DNA from: Megachile rotundata
Lineage: Eukaryota; Arthropoda; Insecta; Hymenoptera; Megachilidae
Assembly (NCBI RefSeq): GCF_050947335.1
Contig: NW_027473842.1
Location: forward strand, 1 to 64,000
Reading direction: 5' to 3'
Length of the DNA stretch: 64,000 nucleotides
Numbering within the stretch: position 1 is the first letter of the stretch; the number at the start of each line of letters is the position of its first letter. The translations under genes and the position numbers were made by a program. The notes under the pieces were generated by a model, which saw nothing but the letters and a program-made list of their open reading frames with translations, was not told the DNA's origin and made no database searches. Of the stretch, positions 16,940-29,880 are shown one piece after another.

Positions 16940-19678
16940 CACCGATAGTACGAGAATTACTATACTCATTACTCTTACTATTATCAATCTAACTCATATT
17001 ATCAACCATATTATGCTTATATGATCGATAGTACGAGAATTACTATACTCATTACTCTTATTACTATCAAACTAACTCATATTATCAGCCATATTATGCT
17101 TATATGATCGATAGAACGACAATTACTATACTTATTACACTCACTATTATCAATCTAACTCATATTATTAACCATATTATGGAGATATGATCGATAGAAC
17201 GACAATTACTATACTTATTACTCTAATTATTATCAATCTATCTCATATTATTAGCCATATTATGCTTATATGATCGATAGAACGACAATTACTATACTTA
17301 TTACACTCACTATTATCAGTCTAACTCATATTATTAACCATATTATGGAGATATGATCGATAGAACGACAATTACTATACTCATTACTCTTATTATTATC
17401 AACCTAACTCATATTATTAGCCATATTATGCTTATAAGATCGATAGAACGACAATTCCTATACTTATTACACTCACTATTATCAAATTAACTCATATTAT
17501 TAAACATATTATGCAGATATCATCGATAGAACGACAATTACTATACTTATTACTCTTATTATTATCAATATAACTCATCTTATTAGCCATATTATGCTTA
17601 TATCACCGATAGTACGACAATTACTATACTCATTACTCTTATTATTATCAATCTAACTCATATTATCAGCCATATTATGCTTATATGATCGATAGAACGA
17701 CAATTACTATACTTATTACACTCACTATTATCAATCTAACTCATATTATTGACCATATTATGCAGATATCATCGATAGAACGACAATTACTATACCTATT
17801 ACTCTTATTATTATCAATCTAACTCATATTAGTAGCCATATTATGCTTATATGATCGATAGAACGACAATTACTATACTTATTACACTCACTATTATCAA
17901 TCTAACTCATATTAATAACCATATTATGGAGATATGATCGATAGAACGACAATTACTAAACTCATTACTCTTATTGTTATCAATCTAACTCATATTATTA
18001 GCCATATTATGCTTATATCACCGATAGTACGAGAATTACTATACTCATTACTCTCATTATTATCAATCCAACTCATATTATCAGCGATATTAAGCTTATA
18101 TGATCGATAGAACGACAATTACTATACTTATTACACTCACTATTATCAATCTAACTCATATTATTAACCATACTATGGAGATATGATCGATAGAACGACA
18201 ATTACTATACTTATTACTCTTACTATTATCAACCTAACTCATATTATTAGCCATATTATGCTTATATGATCGATAGAACGACAATTACTATACTTATTGC
18301 ACTCACTATTTTCATTCTAACTCAAATTATTAACCATATTATGGAGATATGATCGATAGAACGACAAGTACTATACTTATTACTCTTATTATTATCAACC
18401 TAACTCATATTATTAGCCATATTATCCTTATATGATCGACAAAACGACAATTACTATACTTACTACTCTTATTATTATCAACCTAACTCATATTATTAGC
18501 CATATTATGCTTATATGATCGATAGAACGACAATTACTATACTTATTACACTCACTATTATCAATCTAACTCATATTATTAACCATATTATGCAGATATC
18601 ATCGATAGAACGACAATCACTATACATATTACTCATATTATTATCAATCTAACTCATATTAGTAGCCATATTATGCTTATATGATCGATAGAACGACTAT
18701 TACTATACTCAATACTCTTATTATTATCAATCTAACTCATATTAGTAGCCATATTATGCTAATATGATCGATAGAACGACAATTACTATACTTATTACAC
18801 TCACTATTATCAGTCTAACTCATATTATTAACCATATTATGGAGATATGATCGATAGAACGACAATTACTATACTTATTACTCTTATTATTATCAATCTA
18901 ACTCATATTGTTAGCCATATTATGCTTATATCACCGATAGTACGAGAATTACTATACTCATTACTCTTATTATTATCAATCTAACTCATATTATCAGCCA
19001 TATTATGCTTATATGATCGATAGAACGACAATTACTATACTTATTACACTCACTATTATCAATCTAACTCATATTATTAACCATATTATGCAGATATCAT
19101 CGATAGAACGACTATCACTATACATATTACTCATATTATTATCAATCTAACTCATATTAGTAGCCATATTATGCTTATATGATCGATAGAACGACTATTA
19201 CTATACTCAATACTCTTATTATTATCAATCTAACTCATATTAGTAGCCATATTATGCTAATATGATCGATAGAACGACAATTACTATACTTATTACACTC
19301 ACTATTATCAGTCTAACTCATATTATTAACCATATTATGGAGATATGATCGATAGAACGACAATTACTATACTTGTTACTCTTATTATTATCAATCTAAC
19401 TCATATTGTTAGCCATATTATGCTTATATCACCGATAGTACGAGAATTACTATACTCATTACTCTTATTATTATCAATCTAACTCATATTATCAGCCATA
19501 TTATGCTTATATGATCGATAGAACGACAATTACTATACTTATTACACTCACTATTATCATTCTAACTCATATTATTAACCATATTATGCAGATATCATCG
19601 ATAGAGCGACAATTACTATACTTAATACTCTTATTATTATCAATATAACTCATATTATTAGCCATATTATGCTTATAT
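16940..19678 (+). repeat. 2,739 bp tandem segmental duplication, copy 2 (33 monomers)
   Basis: This is the second copy of the 33-monomer unit. I saw only a handful of differences from copy 1; the clearest is A16374 versus T19113 in gacaatcac / gactatcac. The copies separate at about 19,676, where copy 1 is followed by atcaccgatag and copy 2 by atgatcaatag. Both copies also contain an internal ~0.8 kb repeat that starts with a caga monomer and gacaatcactatacatattac, so the unit is itself nested. Confidence 0.9.
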
Positions 19679-22600
19679 GATCAATAGAACGACAATTACT
19701 ATACTTATTACGCTCACTATTATTAATCTAACTCATATTATTAACCATATTATGGAGATATGATCGACAGAACGACAATTACTATACTTATTACTCTAAT
19801 TATTATCAATCTTACTCATATTATTAGCCATATTATGCTTATATGATCGATAGAACGACAATTACTATACTTATTACACTCACTATTATCAATCTAACTC
19901 ATATTATTAACCGTATTATGCAGATATGATCGATAGAACGACAATTACTATACTCATTACTCTTATTATTATCAATCTAACTCATATTATTAGCCATATT
20001 ATGCTTATATGATCGATAGAACGACAATTACTATACTTATTACACTCACTATTATCAATCTAACTCATATTATTAACCGTATTATGCAGATATGATCGAT
20101 AGAACGACAATTACTATACTCATTACTCTTATTATTATCAATCTAACTCATATTATTAGCCATATTATGCTTATATGATCGATAGAACGACAAGTACTAT
20201 ACTTATTACACTCACTATTATCAATCTAACTCATATTATTAACCATATTATGGAGATATGATCGATAGAACTACAATTACTAAACTCATTACTCTTATTA
20301 TTATCAATCTAACTCATATTATTAGCCATATTATGCTTATATGACCGATAGTACGAGAATTACTATACTTATTACACTCACTATTATCAATCTAACTCAT
20401 ATTATTAGCCATATTATGCTTATATGACCGACAGTACGAGAATTACTGTACTCATTACTCTTATTATTATCAATCTAACTCACATTATTAGCCATATCAT
20501 GCTTATATGATCGGTAGTACGAGAATTACTATACTCATTACTCTTATTATTATCAATCTAACTCATATTATTAGCCATATTACGCTTATATGATCGATAG
20601 AACGACAATTACTATACTTATCTCACTCACTATTATCAGTCTAACTCATATTATTAACCATATTATGGAGATATGATCGATAGAACGACAATTACTATAC
20701 TTATTACTCTTATTATTATCAATCTAACTCATATTATTAGCCATATTATGCTTATATCACCGATAGTACGAGAATTACTATACTCATTACTCTTATTATT
20801 ACCAATCTAACTCATATTATCAGCCATATTATGCTTATATGATCGATAGAACGACAATTACTATACTTATTACACTCACTATTATCAATCTAACTCATAT
20901 TATTAACCAGATTATGGACATATGATCGATAGAACGACAATTACTATACTCATTATTCTTATTATTATCAATCTAGATCATATTATTAGCCATATTATGC
21001 TTATATGACCGATAGTACGACCATTACTATACTTATTACACTCACTGTTATCAATCTAACTCAGGTTATTAACCGTATTATGCAGATATCATCGATAGAG
21101 CGACAATTACTATACCTATTACTCATATTATTATCAATCTAACTCATATTAGTAGCCATATTATGCTTATATGATCGATAGAACGACAATTACTATACTT
21201 ATTACACTCACTATTATCAAATTAACTCATATTATTAACCATATTATGGCGATATGATCGATAGAACGACAATTACTATACTTATTACTCTAATTATTAT
21301 CAATCTAACTCATATTATTAGTCATATTATGCTTATATGATCGATAGAACGACAATTACTATACTTATTACTCTTATTATTATCAATCTAACTCATATTA
21401 TTAGCCATATTATGCTTATATGATCGATAGAACGACAATTACTATACTTATTACACTCACTATTATCAATCTAACTCATATGATTAACCGTATTATGCAG
21501 ATATGATCGATAGAACGACAATTACTATACTCATTACTCTTATTATTATCAATCTAACTCATATTATTAGCCATATTATCCTTATATGATCGATAGAACG
21601 ACAATTACTATACTTACTACTCTTATTATTATCAACCTAACTCATATTATTAGCCATATTATGCTTATAAGATCGATAGAACGACAATTCCTATACTTAT
21701 TACACTCACTAATATCAAATTAACTCATATTATTAACCATATTATGCAGATATCATCGATAGAACGACAATTACTATACCTATTACTCTTATTATTATCA
21801 ATCTAACTCATATTAGTAGCCATATTATGCTTATATGATCGATAGAACGACAATTACTATACTTATTACACTCACTATTATCAATCTAACTCATATTATT
21901 AACCATATTATGCAGATATCATCGATAGAACGACAATTACTATACATATTACTCATATTATTATCAATCTAACTCATATTAGTAGCCATATTATGCTTAT
22001 ATGATCGATAGAACGACTATTACTATACTCATTACTCTTATTATTATCAATCTAACTCATATTAGTAGCCATATTATGCTAATATGATCGATAGAACGAC
22101 AATTACTATACTTATTACACTCACTATTATCAATCTAACTCATATTATTAACCATATTATGGAGATACGATCGATAGAACGACAATTGCTATACATATGA
22201 CACTCACTATTATCAATCCAACTCATATTATTAGCCATATTATGCTCATATGACCGATAGTACGACAATTGCTATACTCATTACTCTTCTTATTATCAAT
22301 CTAACTCACATTATTAGCCATATCATGCTTATATGATCGGTAGTACGAGAATTACTATACTCATTACTCTTCTTATTATCAATCTAACTCATATTATTAG
22401 CCATATTATGCTTATACGATCGATAGAACGAGAATTACTATACTCATTACTCTTATTATTATCAATCTAACTCACATTATTAGCCATATCATGCTTATAT
22501 GATCGGTAGTACGAGAATTACTATACTCATTACTCTTCTTATTATCAATCTAACTCATATTATTAGCCATATTATGCTTATACGATCGATAGAACGACAA

Positions 22601-22679
22601 TTACTATACTTATTACTCTTATTATTATCAACCGAACTCATATTATTAGCCATATTATGCTTATATGATCGATAGAACG

Positions 22680-23890
22680 ACAATTACTATACTTATTGCA
22701 CTCACTATTTTCATTCTAACTCATATTATTAACCATATTATGGAGATATGATCGATAGAACGACAATTACTATACTTATTACTCTTATTATTATCAATCT
22801 AACTCATATTGTTAGCCATATTATGCTTATATCACCGATAGTACGAGAATTACTATACTCATTACTCTTATTATTATCAATCTAACTCATATTATCAGCC
22901 ATATTATGCTTATATGATCGATAGAACGACAATTACTATACTTATTACACTCACTATTATCATTCTAACTCATATTATTAACCATATTATGCAGATATCA
23001 TCGATAGAGCGACAACTACTATACTTAATACTCTTATTATTATCAATATAACTCATATTATTAGCCATATTATGCTTATATGATCAATAGAACGACAATG
23101 ACTATACTTATTACGCTCACTATTATTAATCTAACTCATATTATTAACCATATTATGGAGATATGATCGATAGAACGACAATTACTATACTTATTACTCT
23201 AATTATTATCAATCTTACTCATATTATTAGCCATATTATGCTTATATGATCGATAGAACGACAATTACTATACTTATTACACTCACTATTATCAATCTAA
23301 CTCATATTATTAACCGTATTATGCAGATATGATCGATAGAACGACAATTACTATACTCATTACTCTTATTATTATCAATCTAACTCATATTATTAGCCAT
23401 ATTATGCTTATATGATCGATAGAACGACAATTACTATACTTATTACACTCACTATTATGAATCTAACTCATATTATTAACCGTATTATGCAGATATGATC
23501 AATAGAACGACAATTACTATACTCATTACTCTTATTATTATCAATCTAACTCATATTATTAGCCATATTATCCTTATATGATCGATAGAACGACAATTAC
23601 TATACTTATTACTCGTATTATTATCAACCTAACTCATATTATTAGCCATATTATGCTTATAAGATCGATAGAACGACAATTACTATACTTATTACACTCA
23701 CTATTATCAAATTAACTCATATTATTAACCATATTATGGCGATATGATCGATAGAACGACAATTACTATACTTATTACTCTAATTATTATCAATCTAACT
23801 CATATTATTAGTCATATTATGCTTATATGATCGATAGAACGACAATTACTATACTTATTACTCTTATTATTATCAATCTAACTCAGATTA
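22680..23890 (+). repeat. Segment matching about 851-2,061 of the window
   Basis: This A-type stretch matches the start of the window at an offset of 21,829 bp (263 monomers). Shared marks include tattgttagcc, atcaccgatagtacgag, cgatagagcgac, the gatcaatag monomer with ttacgctc and tattattaatc, the caga monomer with gatcaatagaac, and actcagattattagcc at the end. After about 23,900 this copy continues with a gaga monomer, whereas the other continues with atcaccgatag. The next piece, 24,300-25,315, matches 2,140-3,150 at 267 monomers, so about four monomers were gained between the two matches. Confidence 0.8.
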
Positions 23891-25315
23891 TTAGCCATAT
23901 TATGGAGATATGATCGATAGAACGACAATTACTATACTCATTACTCTTATTATTACCAATCTAACTCATATTATCAGCCATATTATGCTTATATGATCGA
24001 TAGAACGACAATTACTATACTTATTACACTCACTATTATCAATCTAACTCATATTATTAACCATATGATGCATATATGATCGATAGAACGACAATTACTA
24101 TACTTATTACACTCACTATTATCAATCTAACTCATATTATTAGCCATATTATGCTTATATGATCGATAGAACGACAATTACTATACTTATTACACTCACT
24201 ATTATCAATCTAACTCATATTATTAACCATATGATGCATATATGATCGATAGAACGACAATTACTATACTTATTACACTCACTATTATCAATCTAACTCA
24301 TATTAGTAGCCATATTATGCTAAAATGATCGATAGAACGACAATTACTATACTTATTACACTCACTATTATCAATCTAACTCATATTATTAACCATATTA
24401 TGGAGATATGATCGATAGAACGACAATTACTATACTCATTACTCTTATTATTACCAATCTGACTCATATTATTAGCCATATTATGCTTATATGACCGATA
24501 GTACGACAATTACTATACTCATTACTCTTATTATTATCAATCTAACTCATATTATTAGCCATATTATGTTTATATGATAGATAGTACGAGAATTACTATA
24601 CTCATTACTCTTATTATTACCAATCTAACTCATATTATCAGCCATATTATGCTTATATGATCGATAGAACGACAATTACTATACTTATTACACTCACTAT
24701 TATCAATCTAACTCATATTATTAACCATATGATGCATATATGATCGATAGAACGACAATTACTATACTTATTACACTCACTATTATCAATCTAACTCATA
24801 TTATTAGCCATATTATGCTTATATGATCGATAGAACGCCAATTCCTATACTTATTAGACTCACTATTATCAATCTAACTCATATTATTGACCATATTATG
24901 CAGATATCATCGATAGAACGACAATTACTATACTTAATACTCTTATTATTATCAATATAACTCATATTATTAGCCATATTATGCTTATATGATCAATAGA
25001 ACGACAATTACTATACTTATTACGCTCACTATTATTAATCTAACTCATATTATTAACCATATTATGGAGATATGATCGATAGAACGACAATTACTATACT
25101 TATTACTCTAATTATTATCAATCTTACTCATATTATTAGCCATATTATGCTTATATGATCGATAGAACGACAATTACTATACTTATTACACTCACTATTA
25201 TCAATCTAACTCATATTATTAACCGTATTATGCAGATATGATCGATAGAACGACAATTACTATATTCATTACTCTTATTATTATCAATCTAACTCATATT
25301 ATTAGCCATATTATG

Positions 25316-27971
25316 CTTATATGATCGAGAGAACGACAATTACTATACTTATTACTCTTATTATTATCAATCTAACTCATATTATTAGCCATATTATGCT
25401 TATATGATCGATAGAACGAGAATTACTATACTCATTACTCTTATTATTATCAATCTAACTCATATTATTAGCCATATTATGGTTATATTATCGATAGAAC
25501 GACAATTACTATACTTATTACTGTTATTATTATCAATCTAACTCATATTATTAGCCATATTATGCTTATATGATCGATAGAACGACAATTACTATACTTA
25601 TTATTCTTATTTTTATCAAACCAACTCATATTATTCGCCATATTATGCTTAAATGATCGATAGAACGAGAATTACTATACTCACTACTCTTAGTATTATC
25701 AATCTAACTCATATTATTAGCCATATTATGGTTATATTATCGATAGAGCTACAATTACTATACTCATTACTCTTATTATTATCAATCTAACTCATGTTAT
25801 TAGCCATATTATGCTTATATGATCGATAGAACGACAACTACTGTACTTATTATACTTATTTTTATCAACCCAACTCATATTATTCGCCATATTATGCTTA
25901 AATGATCGATAGAACGACAAGTACTGTACTTATTACTCTTATTATTATCAATCTAACTCATATTATTAGCCATATTATGGTTATATTATCGATAGAACGA
26001 CAATTACTATACTTATTTCTGTTATTATTATCAATCTAACTCATATTATTAGCCATATTATGCTTAAATGATCGATAGAACTACAATTACTATACTCATT
26101 ACTCTTATTATTATCAATCTAACTCATATTATTAGCCATATTATGCTTATATGATCGATAGAATGAGAATTACTATACTCACTACTCTTAGTATTATCAC
26201 TCTAACTCATATTATTAGCCATATTATGCTTATATGATCGAGAGAACGACAATTACTATACTTATTACTCTTATTATTATCAATCTAACTCATATTATTA
26301 GCCATATTATGCTTATATGATCGATAGAACGAGAATTACTATACTCATTACTCTTATTATTATCAATCTAACTCATATTATTAACCACATTATGCTTATA
26401 TGATCGATAGAACGACAATTACTATACTCACTACTCTTAGTATTATGAATCTAACTCATATTATTAGCCATATTATGCAGATATGATCGATAGAACTACA
26501 ATTACTATACTTATTACTCTTATTGTTATGAATCTAACTCATAGTATTAACCATATTATGCAGATATGATCGATAGAACTACAATTACTATACTCATTAC
26601 TCTTATTATTATCAATCTAACTCATATTATTAGCCATATTATGCTTATATGATCGATAGAACGACAACTACTGTACTTATTATACTTATTTTTATCAACC
26701 CAACTCATATTATTCGCTATATTATGCTTAAATGATCGATAGAACGACAATTACTGTATTTATGACTCTTATTATTATCAATCTAACTCATATTATTAGC
26801 CATATTATGGTTATATTATCGATAGAACGACAATTACTATACTTATTTCTGTTATTATTATCAATCTAACTCATATTATTAGCCATATTATGCTTAAATG
26901 ATCGATAGAACTACAATTACTATACTCATTACTCTTATTATTATCAATCTAACTCATATTATTAGCCATATTATGCTTATATGATCGATAGAATGAGAAT
27001 TACTATACTCACTACTCTTAGTATTATCACTCTAACTCACATTATTAGCCATATTATGCTTATATGATCGAGAGAACGACAATTACTATACTTATTACTC
27101 TTATTATTATCAATCTAACTCATATTATTAGCCATATTATGCTTATATGATCGATAGAACGAGAATTACGATACTCATTACTCTTATTATTATCAATCTA
27201 ACTCATATTATTAGCCATATTATGGTTATATTATCGATAGAACGACAATTACTATACTTATTACTGTTATTATTATCAATCTAACTCATATTATTAGCCA
27301 TATTATGCTTAAATGATCGATAGAACAACAATTACTATACTCATTACTCTTATTATTATCAATCTAACTCATATTATTAGCCATATTATGCTTATATGAT
27401 CGATAGAACGACAATTACTATACTCACTACTCTTAGTATTATCAATCTAACTCATATTATTAGCCATATTATGCAGATATGATCGATAGAGCTACAATTA
27501 CTATACTCATTACTCTTATTATTATCAATCTAACTCATATTATTAGCCATATTATGCTTATATGATCGATAGAACGACAACTACTGTACTTATTATTCTT
27601 ATTTTTATCAACCCAACTCATATTATTCGCCATATTATGCTTAAATGATCGATAGAACGACAATTACTGTACTTATTACTCTTATTATTATCAATCTAAC
27701 TCATATTATTAGCCATATTATGCTTAAATGATCGATAGAACTACAATTACTATACTCATTACTCTTAGTATCATCAATCTAACTCATATTATTAGCCATA
27801 TTATGCTTATATTATCGATAGAACCACAATTACTATACTTATTACTGTTATTATTATCAATCTAACTCATATTATTAACCATATTATGCAGATATGATCG
27901 ATAGAACTACAATTACGATACTCATTACTCTTATTATTATCAATCTAACTCATATTATTAGCCATATTATG
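25316..27971 (+). repeat. B-type block, 32 monomers
   Basis: This is the first appearance of B-type monomers. Markers are gatcgagagaacg, gaacgagaattactatactc, cactactcttagtattatc, ttatattatcgatag, gagctacaatt, aactactgtac with ctcatttttatcaaccc-like pyrimidine tracts, attattcgcc and cttaaatgatcg. The block is exactly 32 x 83 = 2,656 bp, and the same block recurs at 33,367-36,022 in the large duplication. The change from A to B is abrupt, from one monomer to the next. Confidence 0.88.
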
Positions 27972-29838
27972 CTTATATGATCGATAGAACGACAATTACT
28001 AGACTTATTACACTCACTATTATCAATCTAACTCATATGATTAACCGTATTATGCAGATATGATCGATAGAACGACAATTACTATACTCATTACTCTTAT
28101 TATTATCAATCTAACTCATATTATTAGCCATATTATCCTTATATGATCGACAAAACGACAATTACTATACTTACTACTCTTATTATTATCAACCTAACTC
28201 ATATTATTAGCCATATTATGCTTATATGATCGATAGAACGACAATTACTATACTTATTACACTCACTATTATCAATCTAACTCATATTATTAACCATATT
28301 ATGCAGATATCATCGATAGAACGACAATCACTATACATATTACTCATATTATTATCAATCTAACTCATATTAGTAGCCATATTATGGTTATATGATCGAT
28401 AGAACGACTATTACTATACTCAATACTCTTATTATTATCAATCTAACTCATATTAGTAGCCATATTATGCTAATATGATCGATAGAACGACAATTACTAT
28501 ACTTATTATACTCACTATTATCAGTCTAACTCATATTATTAACCATATTATGGAGATATGATCGATAGAACGACAATTACTATACTTATTACTCTTATTA
28601 TTATCAATCTTACTCATATTGTTAGCCATATTATGCTTATATCACCGATAGTACGAGAATTACTATACTCATTACTCTTATTATTATCAATCTAACTCAT
28701 ATTATCAGCCATATTATGCTTATATGATCGATAGAACGACAATTACTATACTTATTACACTCACTATTATCATTCTAACTCATATTATTAACCATATTAT
28801 GCAGATATCATCGATAGTGCGACAATTACTATACTTAATACTCTTATTATTATCAATATAACTCATATTATTAGCCATATTATGCTTATATGATCAATAG
28901 AACGACAATTACTATACTTATTACGCTCACTATTATTAATCTAACTCATATTATTAACCATATTATGGAGATATGATCGATAGAACGACAATTACTATAC
29001 TTATTACTCTAATTATTATCAATCTTACTCATATTATTAGCCATATTATGCTTATATGATCGATAGAACGACAATTACTATACTTATTACACTCACTATT
29101 ATCAATCTAACTCATATTATTAACCGTATTATGCAGATATGATCGATAGAACGACAATTACTATACTCATTACTCTTATTATTATCAATCTAACTCATAT
29201 TATTAGCCATATTATGCTTATATGATCGATAGAACGACAATTACTATACTTATTACACTCACTATTATGAATCTAACTCATATTATTAACCGTATTATGC
29301 AGATATGATCAATAGAACGACAATTACTATACTCATTACTCTTATTATTATCAATCTAACTCATATTATTAGCCATATTATCCTTATATGATCGATAGAA
29401 CGACAATTACTATACATATTACTCTTATTATTATCAATGTAACTCATATTATTAGCCATATTATGCTTATAAGATCGATAGAACGACAATTACTATACTT
29501 ATTACACTCACTATTATCAAATTAACTCATATTATTAACCATATTATGGCGATATGATCGATAGAACGACAATTACTATACTTATTACTCTAATTATTAT
29601 CAATCTAACTCATATTATTAGTCATATTATGCTTATATGATCGATAGAACGACAATTACTATACTTATTACTCTTATTATTATCAATCTAACTCAGATTA
29701 TTAGCCATATTATGCTTATATCACCGATAGTACGAGAATTACTATACTCATTACTCTTATTATTAGCAATCTAACTCATATTAGTAGCCATATTATGCTA
29801 AAATGATCGATAGAACGACAATTACTATACTTATTACA
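27972..29838 (+). repeat. A-type island inside the B region (about 22.5 monomers)
   Basis: This stretch returns to A-type monomers and matches positions about 360-2,200 of the window at an offset of 27,639 bp (333 monomers). Shared marks run in the same order: catatgattaaccg, gatcgacaaaacg, tactcaatac, tattgttagcc, gatcaatag with ttacgctc, the caga monomer with gatcaatag, actcagattattagcc and gctaaaatgatcg. One monomer near 29,400-29,450 reads tacatattactc and caatgtaactc where the source reads tacttattactcg and caacctaactc, and caatgtaac is otherwise a B-type mark. The island therefore looks like a transferred A segment with one locally converted patch. Confidence 0.85.
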
Positions 29839-29880
29839 CTTATTGTTATGAATCTAACTCATAGTATTAACCATATTATG
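29798..29880 (+). repeat. Hybrid A/B monomer at an island edge
   Basis: The left part (ctaaaatgatcgatag to cttattacac) is A type and matches the monomer at 2,159. The right part (ttattgttatgaatc, catagtattaacc) is B type. The switch lies at about 29,838-29,840, inside the monomer. It records a recombination or conversion breakpoint between two satellite families in register. The same hybrid occurs at 37,849-37,931 through the 8,051 bp duplication. Confidence 0.85.

Larger units (their letters stand above)
1..25315 (+). repeat. A-type satellite domain (305 monomers)
   Basis: Monomers here are mainly of two alternating kinds: ctta-starting monomers with acactcac and an aacc end, and gaga- or caga-starting monomers with ttactctt or ttactcta and an agcc end. 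Other recurring variants are atcaccgatagtacgag, gatcggtagtacg, gatcaatagaacg (which makes TGATCA) and ataagatcgatag. The B-type marks gaactacaatt, gagctacaatt, aactactgtac and caacccaac are absent. The domain ends at 25,315, where the next monomer starts with gatcgagagaacg. No gene or non-satellite stretch is seen in these 25 kb. Phase is exact: 305 x 83 = 25,315. Confidence 0.9.
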
